From: Cornus controversa
Taxonomy: Eukaryota > Streptophyta > Magnoliopsida > Cornales > Cornaceae
NCBI GenBank assembly: GCA_026545225.1
Contig: CM048853.1
Coordinates: forward strand, 42,734,755 to 42,798,754
Length of the DNA: 64,000 nt
Direction: 5' to 3'
Shown piece by piece: positions 1-9,696 of this stretch. A program made the translations under genes and the position numbers. The stretch's first letter is position 1, and each line of letters starts with the position of its first letter. The notes under the pieces were generated by a model. The model was given only the letters and a program-made list of their open reading frames with translations. It did no database searches and was not told the DNA's origin.

Positions 1-215
1 GGTAACTAGATATTTTTTTTTTAATGTTTATTGGGAATGGAATGACCATTCCATAGGTTTAGTAGTGGAATGAATTTTCATTCTTTTTCATTCCAAAGGA
101 ATGACGCGGAATGGTCATTCTCACTTTAGTTTTTCTTACCAAACAAAGGAATGGATCCAAAAAGGTTATATTGGCATTCCATTCCATTCCATTCCATTTT
201 TATGTACCAAACGCA
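1..215. repeat. GGAATG/CATTCC-rich inverted-repeat element, cut by the window edge
   Basis: The stretch is dense in GGAATG and its complement CATTCC in opposing orientations, and it ends in ACCAAACGCAACA, a terminus commonly seen on short plant DNA-transposon derivatives. The left end lies outside the window, so no target duplication can be tested. Probably a MITE or the edge of one. Confidence 0.35.
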
Positions 216-662
216 ACATTAGTCTTCATTGTTCTTATTGTTTTGATGTCTAGAAGCTTCATGAGTTCGAGTTAGATTTTCAAGTATCGCTATTTTTTCT
301 TCAATCAATTGACCTGCATAAGAAACTTTAGACTAAGATTGGTATCATTCCTTTCCCCAGTAACGTATGAATTGCCTTTTGAACCTTTCATGGTAACTTC
401 GATGTTTATCTCGTACAAATTTAACTAGAGTGCCTAAATGCCAGTTCATTCATTTGTTAATTTTTTTGGATAAAAAAAAATATATAAATGCCATTTCATG
501 TTTCAGAGTGATTTTTATTTAATCTGCTACACTTCGTTTTTTTTTCGTTTAGTGAGAAGTGACTGGTATGACATATGAAGTGCATTTTTTAATGCTTCGA
601 TTCCCTGAGTACCAATGGTTTTTTTTATCTATGTTTACCCTTCTCATCTCTCTTTCTAACAG

Positions 663-713
663 GCTGCCATTGAGAAGTTGCATGTACCAGATGAGATAGA
701 AGATTTGTTGTAA
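663..713 (+). CDS. Terminal exon of an unidentified upstream gene
   Basis: A polypyrimidine tract followed by AACAG at 656-662 makes a good 3' splice site. It opens into AAIEKLHVPDEIEDLL and a TAA stop at 711-713. The acidic, helical tail reads like a genuine conserved C-terminus, but I do not recognise the protein. All other exons lie left of the window. Phase 0 at the exon start is assumed, because it is the frame that stays open to the stop. The following 500 bases have UTR-like composition. An alternative is a chance reading frame next to a chance splice site. Confidence 0.5.
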   Translation, partial: AAIEKLHVPDEIEDLL

Positions 714-1645
714 ATTTACTTGAGATGAGAGTACAGAAATACAGAGTATGTTGTAATTTATTCCGCGTCAAACACTCGCACTGAGGGGTTTGGTCAGCCC
801 GGCGGTTTTGACTAATGGTGGAACTGGATGACCTGATCTTTGAGGCTTATCATCCTTACTGGTTCTTTTGGGGACACATGATCAACTGGGAACAGATAAA
901 GATTGTTCCAGATACCCCCTGCAGTTGGTAGATTTTGTGACTGTGGAACTCAGTTTTGTAGGCATTTCGCATACTAGCAGAGGATCCAATGTAACAATGC
1001 GATTGTAGGCTCCATACATGTACTAAGTACTAACAGTTAATAGTGATGCCGAAGAAAAGGCTTGTATCATTAGTCTGCACTGAATTGTTTGTGCTTTCTG
1101 ATAGTTGCAGTGTTACTTGACCAATTGAACACTCTGACTTGTAATTCTTATTTATTTCTATTATTCTTTTCAGATGCAACATGAAATCTATTGTCATTAG
1201 CAAATCTGGGCTTTGGAATCTGGCACATGGCTAAGGTATTTAAACTCCCATTCAGCGCATCGATGAATTTGAATCCCTTGAACTGTTTCTAGGACTTTTA
1301 CTAGTCTGAGATCGGAATCCAGGAGTCTCTAATCTAATATAGTTCAGAGAATCAATTTTACCATTCTAATAAAGTGTTCCTCTGACAAATTCTGCACCCC
1401 GTCCCATGGTTGTATCATAGTGACCTTGATGAAGTCTAGCGAATCCAGTTTGAAAATAGTAGCACACTTTTGGATGTGTTAGCACTGTGTTCCTCAGAGT
1501 ATGTTAATTACATTATGTATTTATTTTATATCAATGATACCATATAGTAGTCTTTTGTTTTATTGTTCGGGGGGTGGATTGTGTGGCTGCTTTTGGAGCT
1601 TCTACCTCAGCTTCACCATGCCATGTAAAGCAGAATCATAATAAG
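714..1645 (+). other. Probable 3' UTR and downstream flank of the upstream gene
   Basis: No reading frame or repeat boundary is recognisable here. A pyrimidine-rich tract ending in TTTTCAG near 1173 could be the end of a 3'-UTR intron. AATAAAG occurs near 1368. Confidence 0.3.
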
Positions 1646-1650
1646 AGACT

Positions 1651-1984
1651 TGTTAGCGTAGTTTCCCATCGTCTGGGTAACTTTGGGATGTGCGGTATAT
1701 ATTCACATAGGCACTTTCTGAGTTTTACCCATGGGTTTATCATGGTATCAGAGCATGTGTACTGCATGGATGGATTGAGTTCATATCTCCTGCCTTGCGT
1801 GGAGGGGGAGAGCTGAGTGTCTCCAGCCCTGGCGCTGAGGGGGAGTGTTAGCATAGTTCCACATCGCCTGAGTACTTTTGGGATGTGCGGTGTATATACA
1901 CATAGGCACTTGCTCCTTGTAAGCCGGTTTTTAAGGATGAGTTCTACTGGTTTTCAAGAATGAATTCTACCCATGGGTTTATCA
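1651..1984 (+). mobile_element. TRIM (terminal-repeat retrotransposon in miniature), complete with 5-bp TSD
   Basis: Two direct terminal repeats, 1651-1742 (92 bp) and 1846-1984 (139 bp), both start TGTTAGC(G/A)TAG and end in CCATGGGTTTATCA. Right after the first repeat, at 1743-1754, lies TGGTATCAGAGC, the initiator-methionine-tRNA primer-binding site typical of plant LTR retrotransposons. Right before the second repeat lies a purine tract, GAGGGGGAG (1837-1845), in the polypurine-tract position. The element is flanked by a perfect 5-bp duplication, AGACT (1646-1650 and 1985-1989). The internal domain is about 100 bp and non-coding, which fits a TRIM that is mobilised in trans. The left repeat is about 47 bp shorter than the right one through an internal deletion. 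Confidence 0.9.
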
Positions 1985-2119
1985 AGACTGAGTAACCCAG
2001 CTTTCACACATCCTTTGTTGGTCCTAGCTATGCAAGGTAATAGGACGGAAAGAATGACACACAAGACAAAAATTAAGAGTTTTGACATTATTTTACATTA
2101 AGAAATCCTACTCATTATT

Positions 2120-2294
2120 TATGCTTGAACTTAAGCTTGAAAAGGATAAATCAAGAATTTCCTTAGACACAGTTTTAGAATCGATTGCTAATGACATTGG
2201 TGGACCAATTTGTTTGGATGAACCAAAAGCCAATGAGCCTGTGCTAGGGTGTGTTTTGAGGTTTCTTTTGATGATATCCTCTCAAATCTGTTAA
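2120..2294 (+). pseudogene. Possible retroelement-derived fragment (DUF4283-like)
   Basis: The frame reads LDTVLESIANDIGGPICLDEP followed by a hydrophobic stretch. This resembles the DUF4283 segment found in ORF1 of plant L1 LINEs and in domesticated relatives, where an IA-x-x-IG-x-P-x-x-x-DE pattern is common. It is short, has no flanking domains and ends at a stop at 2292-2294. The assignment rests on pattern memory only. Confidence 0.3.
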
Positions 2295-2299
2295 CTGCT

Positions 2300-4690
2300 T
2301 ATTTTGAAGAGGGGAAGAAATTTGAAATTAGGTTTAGAATACCCTTAGAAGCATAGAAAATGTCACAATTTGACCACTCTTGTAATAAGGAACCCGAACA
2401 AAAAATTTATAAAATAATATTGACCAAACAAGGGTGATGTTTTGTTGATAATTATAATTAAGATTCAAAGGTCAATACTAATTTTAATATGAGACGAAAT
2501 GCACATAGGACTACAAATGAACCAGGATCTTTGCAAATAGCTCAGGCTTGGCTCACTTAAAGCTAAGGTTGAGCTCATTTGCTAGCAAGCTAGCTGCGAT
2601 GAAGCTTGTTTATTAAGCTCGTTTTGTTTATTAACTTCAAATCAGACTTGACTCGAGCTCAAGTTTAATTGTCAAGTTCTACCAGCCAAAAGTTCATTTC
2701 GACCAAGAAAAGCAAGAATGAAAGTGAAAAAGGAGAGAGTATTGGTTCTGGAATGAAAGAGGGTATTAAAGGTAAAACAAAGGTACATAAACAACATTAG
2801 GGATTCATGAATGAATTGCATTCTGTTTTTTGCCCTTGATTTACAATTGCCAAGAAAGATGAATCTGGTGGTGTGGCCTCAGCTTTGAACTCTTCTTCCT
2901 ACCAAGGGGTATCTTCTTATACACCTCTTGACTTGAGGGGTTCTGATAGAAGAAGCCCCATTTGTCATTATAGGTTAAGCTTTAGAGATAATTGGTAGTC
3001 TAACATGATATCAAGCCTTGGTTCTGGAAGGTCTTGGGTTTTAGTCTCCTATGCATCTGTTTGTCAAGTTTTGATTATGGGATGTGAGTAGTGGATCTGA
3101 TTTTGCGCACGAGAGGATCGAAATGCCTGTCATGAGTTCAAGTCTCCAAGTCTTCCCTTCTTCTGCATCTGTATATGCTTCCATTTTCAGTTATAAGGTG
3201 AGGTCGAATCGAGCGTGAAGAAGGTGTGAAAGCTTGATATGCGTTGTTGGGTAACAACTGTAATTTATGGGGCAAAGGTTGCTTAACACCAAATTAAATC
3301 TTTGGTTCAGAGATCTTGGGTTCAAAGTCTATCCATCTCACTGAAGTTCTAAGAGGTTTCTCTAATATGGTAAGATCCTCTCAAATTGTGATAGCTTGCT
3401 GGTTTTTTATGCATGCTTGTTCTTTTCGGCTATCTTCTCAAGTTATGTAAAAAGCTTGAACTCGTCAAACTTCTTAGGTTCTCTAAAAAGCTTTTTACTA
3501 GTATTGTGTTTGGCATTGCATATTGGTTTGTCGGATTTTCTCTCGTCTTTGGATTTTTTTTGCATGCAGGGTCAATTAGACTAGTGTTTTGTGTCTTAAA
3601 CTTGCATGTCAAAAGATAAAAATTCTTATTATATGCTTTGTTATGGATTACCTTTTGGCATGTGCATATAATTCATGTGTGCGCTTTCTCTCCTGTTAAA
3701 TATATCTGCACAAATGTTAGATTTTGTCCGTCTTCTCTGGTCTTGTGAGAAGCTTTTACTAGCCACTGAGTTTAGCTGTTTCAGTTTGTAGTAGGTGTTG
3801 TTTGGTCTTGGTTTTTTATGCTTGCGGATATATTTGTTTGCTTCCTGATAAGATAATTTGGATATGTTTTTGCTTTCTGATTATCTTTTGGATATATTTG
3901 GCGTGCGCATTTAATTAACACATATTTCCTTCCTGGTAAGTATATGTGCATATATTTGTATATACATTTTCTGTCAAAAAAGAAAACATTGATAAAGTTA
4001 GGTTTTCTGGCAATAGTTTTGAAGAATTTGATTAGAGTAGGCATTATGGCTGTTTGTAAGAGTAATGAACAACTACAATACATATAGGGAAATTTAACTT
4101 GTCTCTTTATTTCCCTTTCTTTCTAAAAGCTTTACATAATGTTCTATTTTTCATCTATGGTCTTCATTTACATATGAGAACCAAACTTTGATTCTAGAAA
4201 CATGGAAGAAATCTATGGTAGTGTTGTGTATTGACCTCCCCCTCTATGCCCTTCCCTAAATTTCTCCTCTGGCATTAGGACCTTTATCACAACCATTATG
4301 TTGTGTTGTAGATAGGGCATTTTGGTTTAGCTTATGCATAATTTGATGAGGTCTTTGTATCTGGTCCGCATCAAGCTCATTAGTTATGTATCTCACTCTT
4401 TCTACTCTTCACAGTGGAAGCCTTTTTGATTGTTCTTTCTTGATCATCATCCCCTCGGGATAATCTTATACTGTCTACTCTTCAGTCTTCACAGTGGAAG
4501 CCTTACTCCATTCCTTGGATTGTGATTCATATTCTACTCATCTCTTTTCATTTCACTCTGATCATATTGGCCTTGATACTTTCAAGTCTGCAAATTGTTA
4601 GATCCCTAAGTGTTTACTTTTACTGAAGTGATGAATATTACTGTGATCTTGCAAGCTTTGATGAGGTGGAAGTGAAAATCACTAATCTTG
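2300..4690. other. Intergenic AT-rich sequence, no gene recognised
   Basis: There is no conserved reading frame. A segment at about 2530-2680 is rich in AGCTCG/CGAGCT words, as in degenerate plant repeats. Around 3090-3320 there are several isolated GTTCAAGTC-like motifs without the rest of a tRNA or SINE. Confidence 0.4.
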
Positions 4691-4920
4691 CGTTTGGCAT
4701 CAGGAAATCACGCATTAGAATTGGAATTGGAATTGAAATTTGAGGAAATTTATTTGGTTATGTTCGGCTGCATGGAATTAGAACATTGGAGCTTTGGAAT
4801 TAGAATTTGTGGAATAGGAAAATTTTTTGTTCTTGGTCCATGATAATTTTTTTCTCCAATTCCAAATCCAATTCCAATCCCATGGTTTCATTTCCATGTA
4901 GCGGAACACATGGGTACGCC
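4690..4920. repeat. AATTGG/CCAATT inverted-repeat element, probably a degenerate MITE
   Basis: Repeated GGAATTGGAATTG units on the left (4710-4740) are answered by CCAATTCCAAATCC units on the right (4850-4885), so the segment could fold on itself. Exact ends and a target duplication were not found. Confidence 0.35.
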
Positions 4921-5887
4921 TACAGGTGCTTTTATGTACTTCAATCTTCATATGTATCAACTAAGATGGGAAATGCTCAGTATATTCACTGTTTGGTGTT
5001 GGTTGAAAATGGTTGAAGGATGAATTCAACCTTTCTAAAAGACTTGAATCTAACTCTATGGTGGAGGATAAGGCTTGTTAAGATTCAAGACTAAGTTTAG
5101 GTTATCCTTTTCATTACTAGTCAAAAGTTTTATGTTAGTCTTTAAATGAACTATCTAGATATAAGTCAGCACGTGAGAGGCAAGAAACAATATAAATTAT
5201 GTATGCCACACCAGAATGGTTATAGGAATACAATGGCATATGTATGTATGTGTAAACAGTGTACGTATATTATAGGGTAAATATTACTCTCACCTCTATG
5301 AGGTTTGATGTATTAACACGTGTTATAACTTTGTGTATTTTTGTCACTAACACTTTCTGTGATTTGTGTCATATTTCACATACACCCCCTCTTGTCAAAA
5401 TTATACCGTGTCAGAACACTTTTTGATTGTGAAATGATCATGTTGTGCTTTGACTTCTGACTTAATCTATTTAACTATTAAATTTATCCATTTAACCTTG
5501 TCTAATGGACCAAAATACCATTTTGAATATACCTATACATATACTATAATATATTTAATCTATATATAATTATTTATTTTCATAAATAATATTGTTAACA
5601 TAAAATAAAAAAGTAATTTAATTTCTTTTTCTCTATCTGTATATATATACAGTATACTATAGTTTATATATATACAATTATTTATTTCCATAAATAATAA
5701 TGTTAACATTCAATAAAAAATTAATTAAATTTCTCTTTCTTTTTCTATATTCATCTATACATACATAGGGGTGGCAATTACTTTCGTCCCGCTCCACTTC
5801 TAATAGAGGGGATTTGGTATGCCCCTAATAGGAGTAGGGGCGGGTATAATTTTTTAAAGAAAATTGGTCTAGTACCCACCAGCCCCG

Positions 5888-5937
<50 letters not shown>

Positions 5938-6011
5938 AATAATTGTATGGAGTGTGCCATTTCTTTTATTATTATATTACTTATATAAATATAGTATACT
6001 AGATATATGGC

Positions 6012-6740
6012 TAGGGATGGCAATGGGGCGGGTACGGCACGAGTTTGCCTAAACACGTCCCCGCCCCTCTGCCTTCAACACTATTACTAAACCCGCTGCG
6101 GGTTTAAAACGGGACGGAATTTCAAAACCCATCCCCGCCCCATTGGGAGAAACCTCATTCTGTCCCCGCCCCGCCCCGCCCAGTTTAAAATTTCAAAAGG
6201 GGCAGGATGAGATAGGACGAGGCGGGGCCCCTCCCCACAAAATTGTAATCACATCAGACATCAATAAAAATTAATTTTTTAAAAAAATACGAGCCTAGTG
6301 GGTAGTACCAAGTTTGATACTTTTAAATTCAAAATAGTATAACCCCTGTTTAAGAAGCAAAATGACAAGATTTCACAATTAAATAGCCTATTACAGAAAA
6401 TATATTTCACAACTAAATAACTTAGTAATAAGTTTGATCCAACAATTAAAGAAGCGTTAATACAACAAAAAGATAAAATGAAAACATAAGTCTTAATACA
6501 ATCAAAAGTAAAATTATAATTTGTGTATATATATATATATACATATAAATATATTTATAATAATAAAATATATAGACGGGGCGGGTTATTATAAAGTCCC
6601 GAACCCGCCCCGTACTCGAGGCGGGTTTTGATTTTTTTTTCCAAATCTGCCCATACGGAAAAAAAATGGCTCCCATACCCGTCCTAAATGGGGTGAGACG
6701 GTGCGAAAACTAGGCGGAACGGATAAAATTGCCATCCCTA
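6012..6740. mobile_element. hAT-type MITE, 729 bp, perfect TIRs and perfect 8-bp TSD
   Basis: The 13-bp terminal inverted repeats are perfect: TAGGGATGGCAAT at the left and ATTGCCATCCCTA at the right. They are flanked by a perfect 8-bp duplication, TATATGGC (6004-6011 and 6741-6748). Subterminal regions are rich in GGGGCGGG/CCCCGCCC. There is no transposase frame. It is inserted in the outer hAT-type element. Confidence 0.88.
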
Positions 6741-6757
6741 TATATGGCAGCCACCAA

Positions 6758-7361
6758 TAGGGATGACAACGGGTTGGTTATGGGGCAGGGATCCCCATCC
6801 CCATTCCCATAACCGTTTAATTTTGGAAACCCCATAACCGCCCCCATAACCGGTTATAAATTTCCTCCTTCACCCCATCCCCGCCCCATAACCGATAGAA
6901 CTCACTCTGTCCTAAATCGCTCCGCCCCATAATTGGTTAAAACTGAAATATTTTGAAAATTAATTTTTTTTTGAAGTTCCAACAAAACCATATAAAACTA
7001 ACCATACATTCCTCTAACATAAAACTAACATAGAATTTCATCCTTCATGGCAAGAATAAGGAAAGAATCACAATCATATCATCGTAAACTAGGAGAGATG
7101 AGTGAGATTAGGGCTAGAGTTTTCTAATTAAGTATATATATACACAAGTAATATAATATAATAACATATTAAGTCTAGAATAATTGGGGTGGGTTTTAAA
7201 TGGGGCGGGGAGACCTTTCCACGTCCCCGCCCCAAAACTGACCGGGTTTTAACTAACAAAATCTATCCCCGTCCCATTAACATAAACGGTTCCCTAAACC
7301 TGTTTTAAAAGAGTTGGGGCGGGGCGGGTCCCTGTCGGGTTGGAGATTTTTGCCATCCTTA
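6758..7361. mobile_element. Second hAT-type MITE, 604 bp, adjacent to the first
   Basis: It starts TAGGGATGACAAC and ends TTGCCATCCTTA, with the same GGGGCGGG-type subterminal words as its neighbour. Flanks GCCACCAA (6750-6757) and GCCACTAG (7362-7369) match at 6 of 8 positions, so the target duplication has decayed. It lies only 17 bp from the previous element and belongs to the same family. Confidence 0.7.
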
Positions 7362-8225
7362 GCCACTAGGATTAGGGTTTATTCTCTTCAGTAAAAATTG
7401 ATTTTCAAATTTCATTCATGGGTCTGATTGAACAACAAAACGAGAAAGAGAGTTAGAGAGAACTTAGAAGTTATTTGAAACCCTAGAGATCTCTTGGCGA
7501 CAATTTTATCCCGATGAAACCGTGAAGGTACTCTCTCTTTCTCTCACTCTCTCTTTATCTTGTTCTACTCTATTTCTCTCTTTATCTTGTGACTAAAAGA
7601 GAACTATCTCTATCTTGTGTACATAATAGATTTATAATAAAAAAATTCTTGAAGACCAAAACTGTTTCTATCTCCATCTACATATGTATGTATGTTTGTG
7701 TCATTTTCTTTGGTATTTTATATTCGAGTATTGACTGTAGGAGTGTTGTATTATTGTTTGGGTACATTTAGTCCAAACATCGAATTCAAAGCAAATAAAG
7801 CAAAGGATTTTAAAGATTCTGCTATTACTGTCTTTCTTTAAACGGGGCAGTGGTGGTATGTTTATCTCAAACCCATTAGAGTTCTTAATGGGAGATGGAT
7901 TAAGTATTTCTTTGACGGAACGAGGTAGGATTTTGGCATATCCGTCCCGTTGTCATCCTTATATATACACATTATAATATATATAATTATTTATTTTTAT
8001 AAATTATAATATTAACATAAAATAAAAAATTAGTTACCAATGCATATTATGATGAAGAGTATTGTGATCATTTTTTTTTATTTTAATATTTTTATATTAA
8101 AATACAATTAAATAACTGTAAGCAATCAAGACATTTCATTTATTTTAAAAAATAAAAAAAGTGTAACGCTGTACTTCGTGTGAATACAATAAACTTTAGG
8201 GGTCTCTTGTCAGTGATATTTAACC

Positions 8226-9280
8226 TACATTATATATATATACAAAGACACTCACGTGAAAGTAAATTATATAAAGGTGAAGCATAACTGGCTTTGCTCA
8301 CCGCAAAACTGGGTATATGTGACATCTGTCATTATGTCATACACAAGATAGCTGTAAGCTTAGGCTGAGCTTGCCTAAGAATTGCTGAGGTAGCCTAACA
8401 ACCATGACATTAACATGAACCGAGAATTACATATATATATATATATATATATATAAAACAGGGAAAGAAAAAAAAAAAAATTGGAAAACTTCTAATATGT
8501 GATGTTGGTATTCACTCGAAACAATTCAAGACCAATGGGATTGAAGTGGTTTATGAAATTTTTATTATTTAGTGAAAATTTAAAAATAATAAAGAAAAAA
8601 AATCTAATATGAATTGAGCTCAATTAAATGGTCACCTGAGGATCTTTTACCAATTTATGTCTTTTGACAATGGTTTTTTTTTGTACACTATGGTATTTTT
8701 TGATTAAATTGAAAATTATGATGGCTGAATTTTAAATACTAATTTAAATTTAAATTTAAATTTACGTGTTCATTCATAAGTAAAGTAGTCACTTACAATT
8801 TTAGTTCATGTAAGTGAAATTTTATAATATAATAACATAATTTGTTTAGTAGTATTGAATTGAATTATCAAAATGAATTCCATTCTCATTTCAAATTCCA
8901 CTAAATGAAATGGTTGTTTTAATTAATTATGTGTTTAACAAAATTTTAAAGATTTAAGGTCATTCTTTCGAACCTGAAATAGAATTTAAAAAAAAAATAA
9001 AAAAAGACTTCACATTTCACATTATTATGTAAGAAGAACAATGATTTCGCAATTTAACACAAATTTTCCCTCCAATATATTTTTTTTGAGTACCATTCTT
9101 ATTTCTTTTCTATGCGTCTAAAACATTATAAATTAAAAAAATAATTTTTTAAAAAAAAAACCTCACACCTCTTTCTCTCTTTCAATAAAAGAAAAAACAA
9201 ACTCACCTCTCTGTAAAAAAAAATAAAAATAAAATTGAAGCAAAATCAAAGTCACATTTCTCTCTGATTGTCCCCCCACC
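8226..9280. other. AT-rich intergenic sequence upstream of ZDS
   Basis: No gene was seen. A TA dinucleotide microsatellite lies at about 8431-8454 and several A- and T-runs occur. The ZDS promoter should lie in the right-hand part, but no single motif here is diagnostic. Confidence 0.4.
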
Positions 9281-9282
9281 CT

Positions 9283-9285
<3 letters not shown>

Positions 9286-9335
<50 letters not shown>

Positions 9336-9337
9336 AA
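9286..9337. repeat. (CT)n-(CA)n compound microsatellite in the ZDS promoter region
   Basis: An uninterrupted CT tract is followed directly by a CA tract, about 360-410 bp upstream of the ZDS start codon. It is a likely length-polymorphic site. Confidence 0.9.
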
Positions 9338-9529
9338 CAGAGTTTTGCATAAAATATATATGTTCGTGTGTATATATTGGCCACTATCATTAGTGGTGGC
9401 GGCAACAATTCTCATCCTCCAACCGCATTAACCTCCAAAGGAAGCACTAAAAACACATAAACAACAATTCCTCATATTCCAAAACAGAATCTTAAACGCC
9501 CCAATGTCCTGACAAATCTCTCACCCCTG

Positions 9530-9696
9530 GCATCTCCTCCACTTCAGATACCCCCCTCTCTTTCTCTCTCCTCTTTCAACTCTCTCCCTCTCTCTCTCTC
9601 TAAAAGCGGAGATGCTGAAGTTGATACTTCTCAGCTAAAATCGTCATCCAATTAAAGAATTTCAACTCTCTCAGTAACATATCGTATTCCGATCTG
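9530..9696 (+). promoter_or_regulatory. CT-rich 5' leader of ZDS
   Basis: Pyrimidine-rich sequence with TCTCTCTC tracts (about 9553-9600) precedes the ATG at 9697. CT-rich leaders are common in plant genes for plastid proteins. The transcription start is not determinable from the sequence alone. Confidence 0.4.

Larger units (their letters stand above)
5766..7961. mobile_element. Outer hAT-type non-autonomous element inside the MULE
   Basis: The left end is TAGGGGTGGCAAT and the inverted right end TAAGGATGACAAC, 9 of 13 matching. Flanks TACATACA (5758-5765) and TATATACA (7962-7969) match at 7 of 8 positions, as expected for an old 8-bp hAT duplication. The ends carry the GGGGCGGG/CCCGTCCCG words shared with the two elements nested inside. 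The ends are more diverged than those of the inner elements, consistent with it being older. Confidence 0.55.
5275..8225. mobile_element. Mutator-like (MULE-type) non-autonomous element, host of nested hAT elements
   Basis: The left end (GGGTAAATATTACTCTCAC) matches the inverted right end (read on the minus strand, GGTTAAATATCACTGACAAG), and the similarity continues inward for about 45 bp. Flanks are TATATTATA (5266-5274) and TACATTATA (8226-8234), an 8-of-9 match consistent with the 9-bp duplication typical of Mutator-like elements. After removing the insertion at 5766-7961, about 755 bp of non-coding AT-rich sequence remain. That remainder contains about three related 100-bp units (around 5540, 5655 and 7965) with ATTATTTATTT..ATAAATAATA..TTAACATA. 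No transposase is present. Confidence 0.65.

Noticed and set aside
3090..3330. GTTCAAGTC-like motifs that could be RNA polymerase III B boxes
   Set aside because: No A box at the right spacing, no A-rich tail and no cloverleaf could be drawn, so neither a tRNA nor a SINE is supported.
9163..9415. Frames encoding Arg-Glu and Cys-Val repeats on the minus strand
   Set aside because: They are translations of the CT/CA microsatellite.
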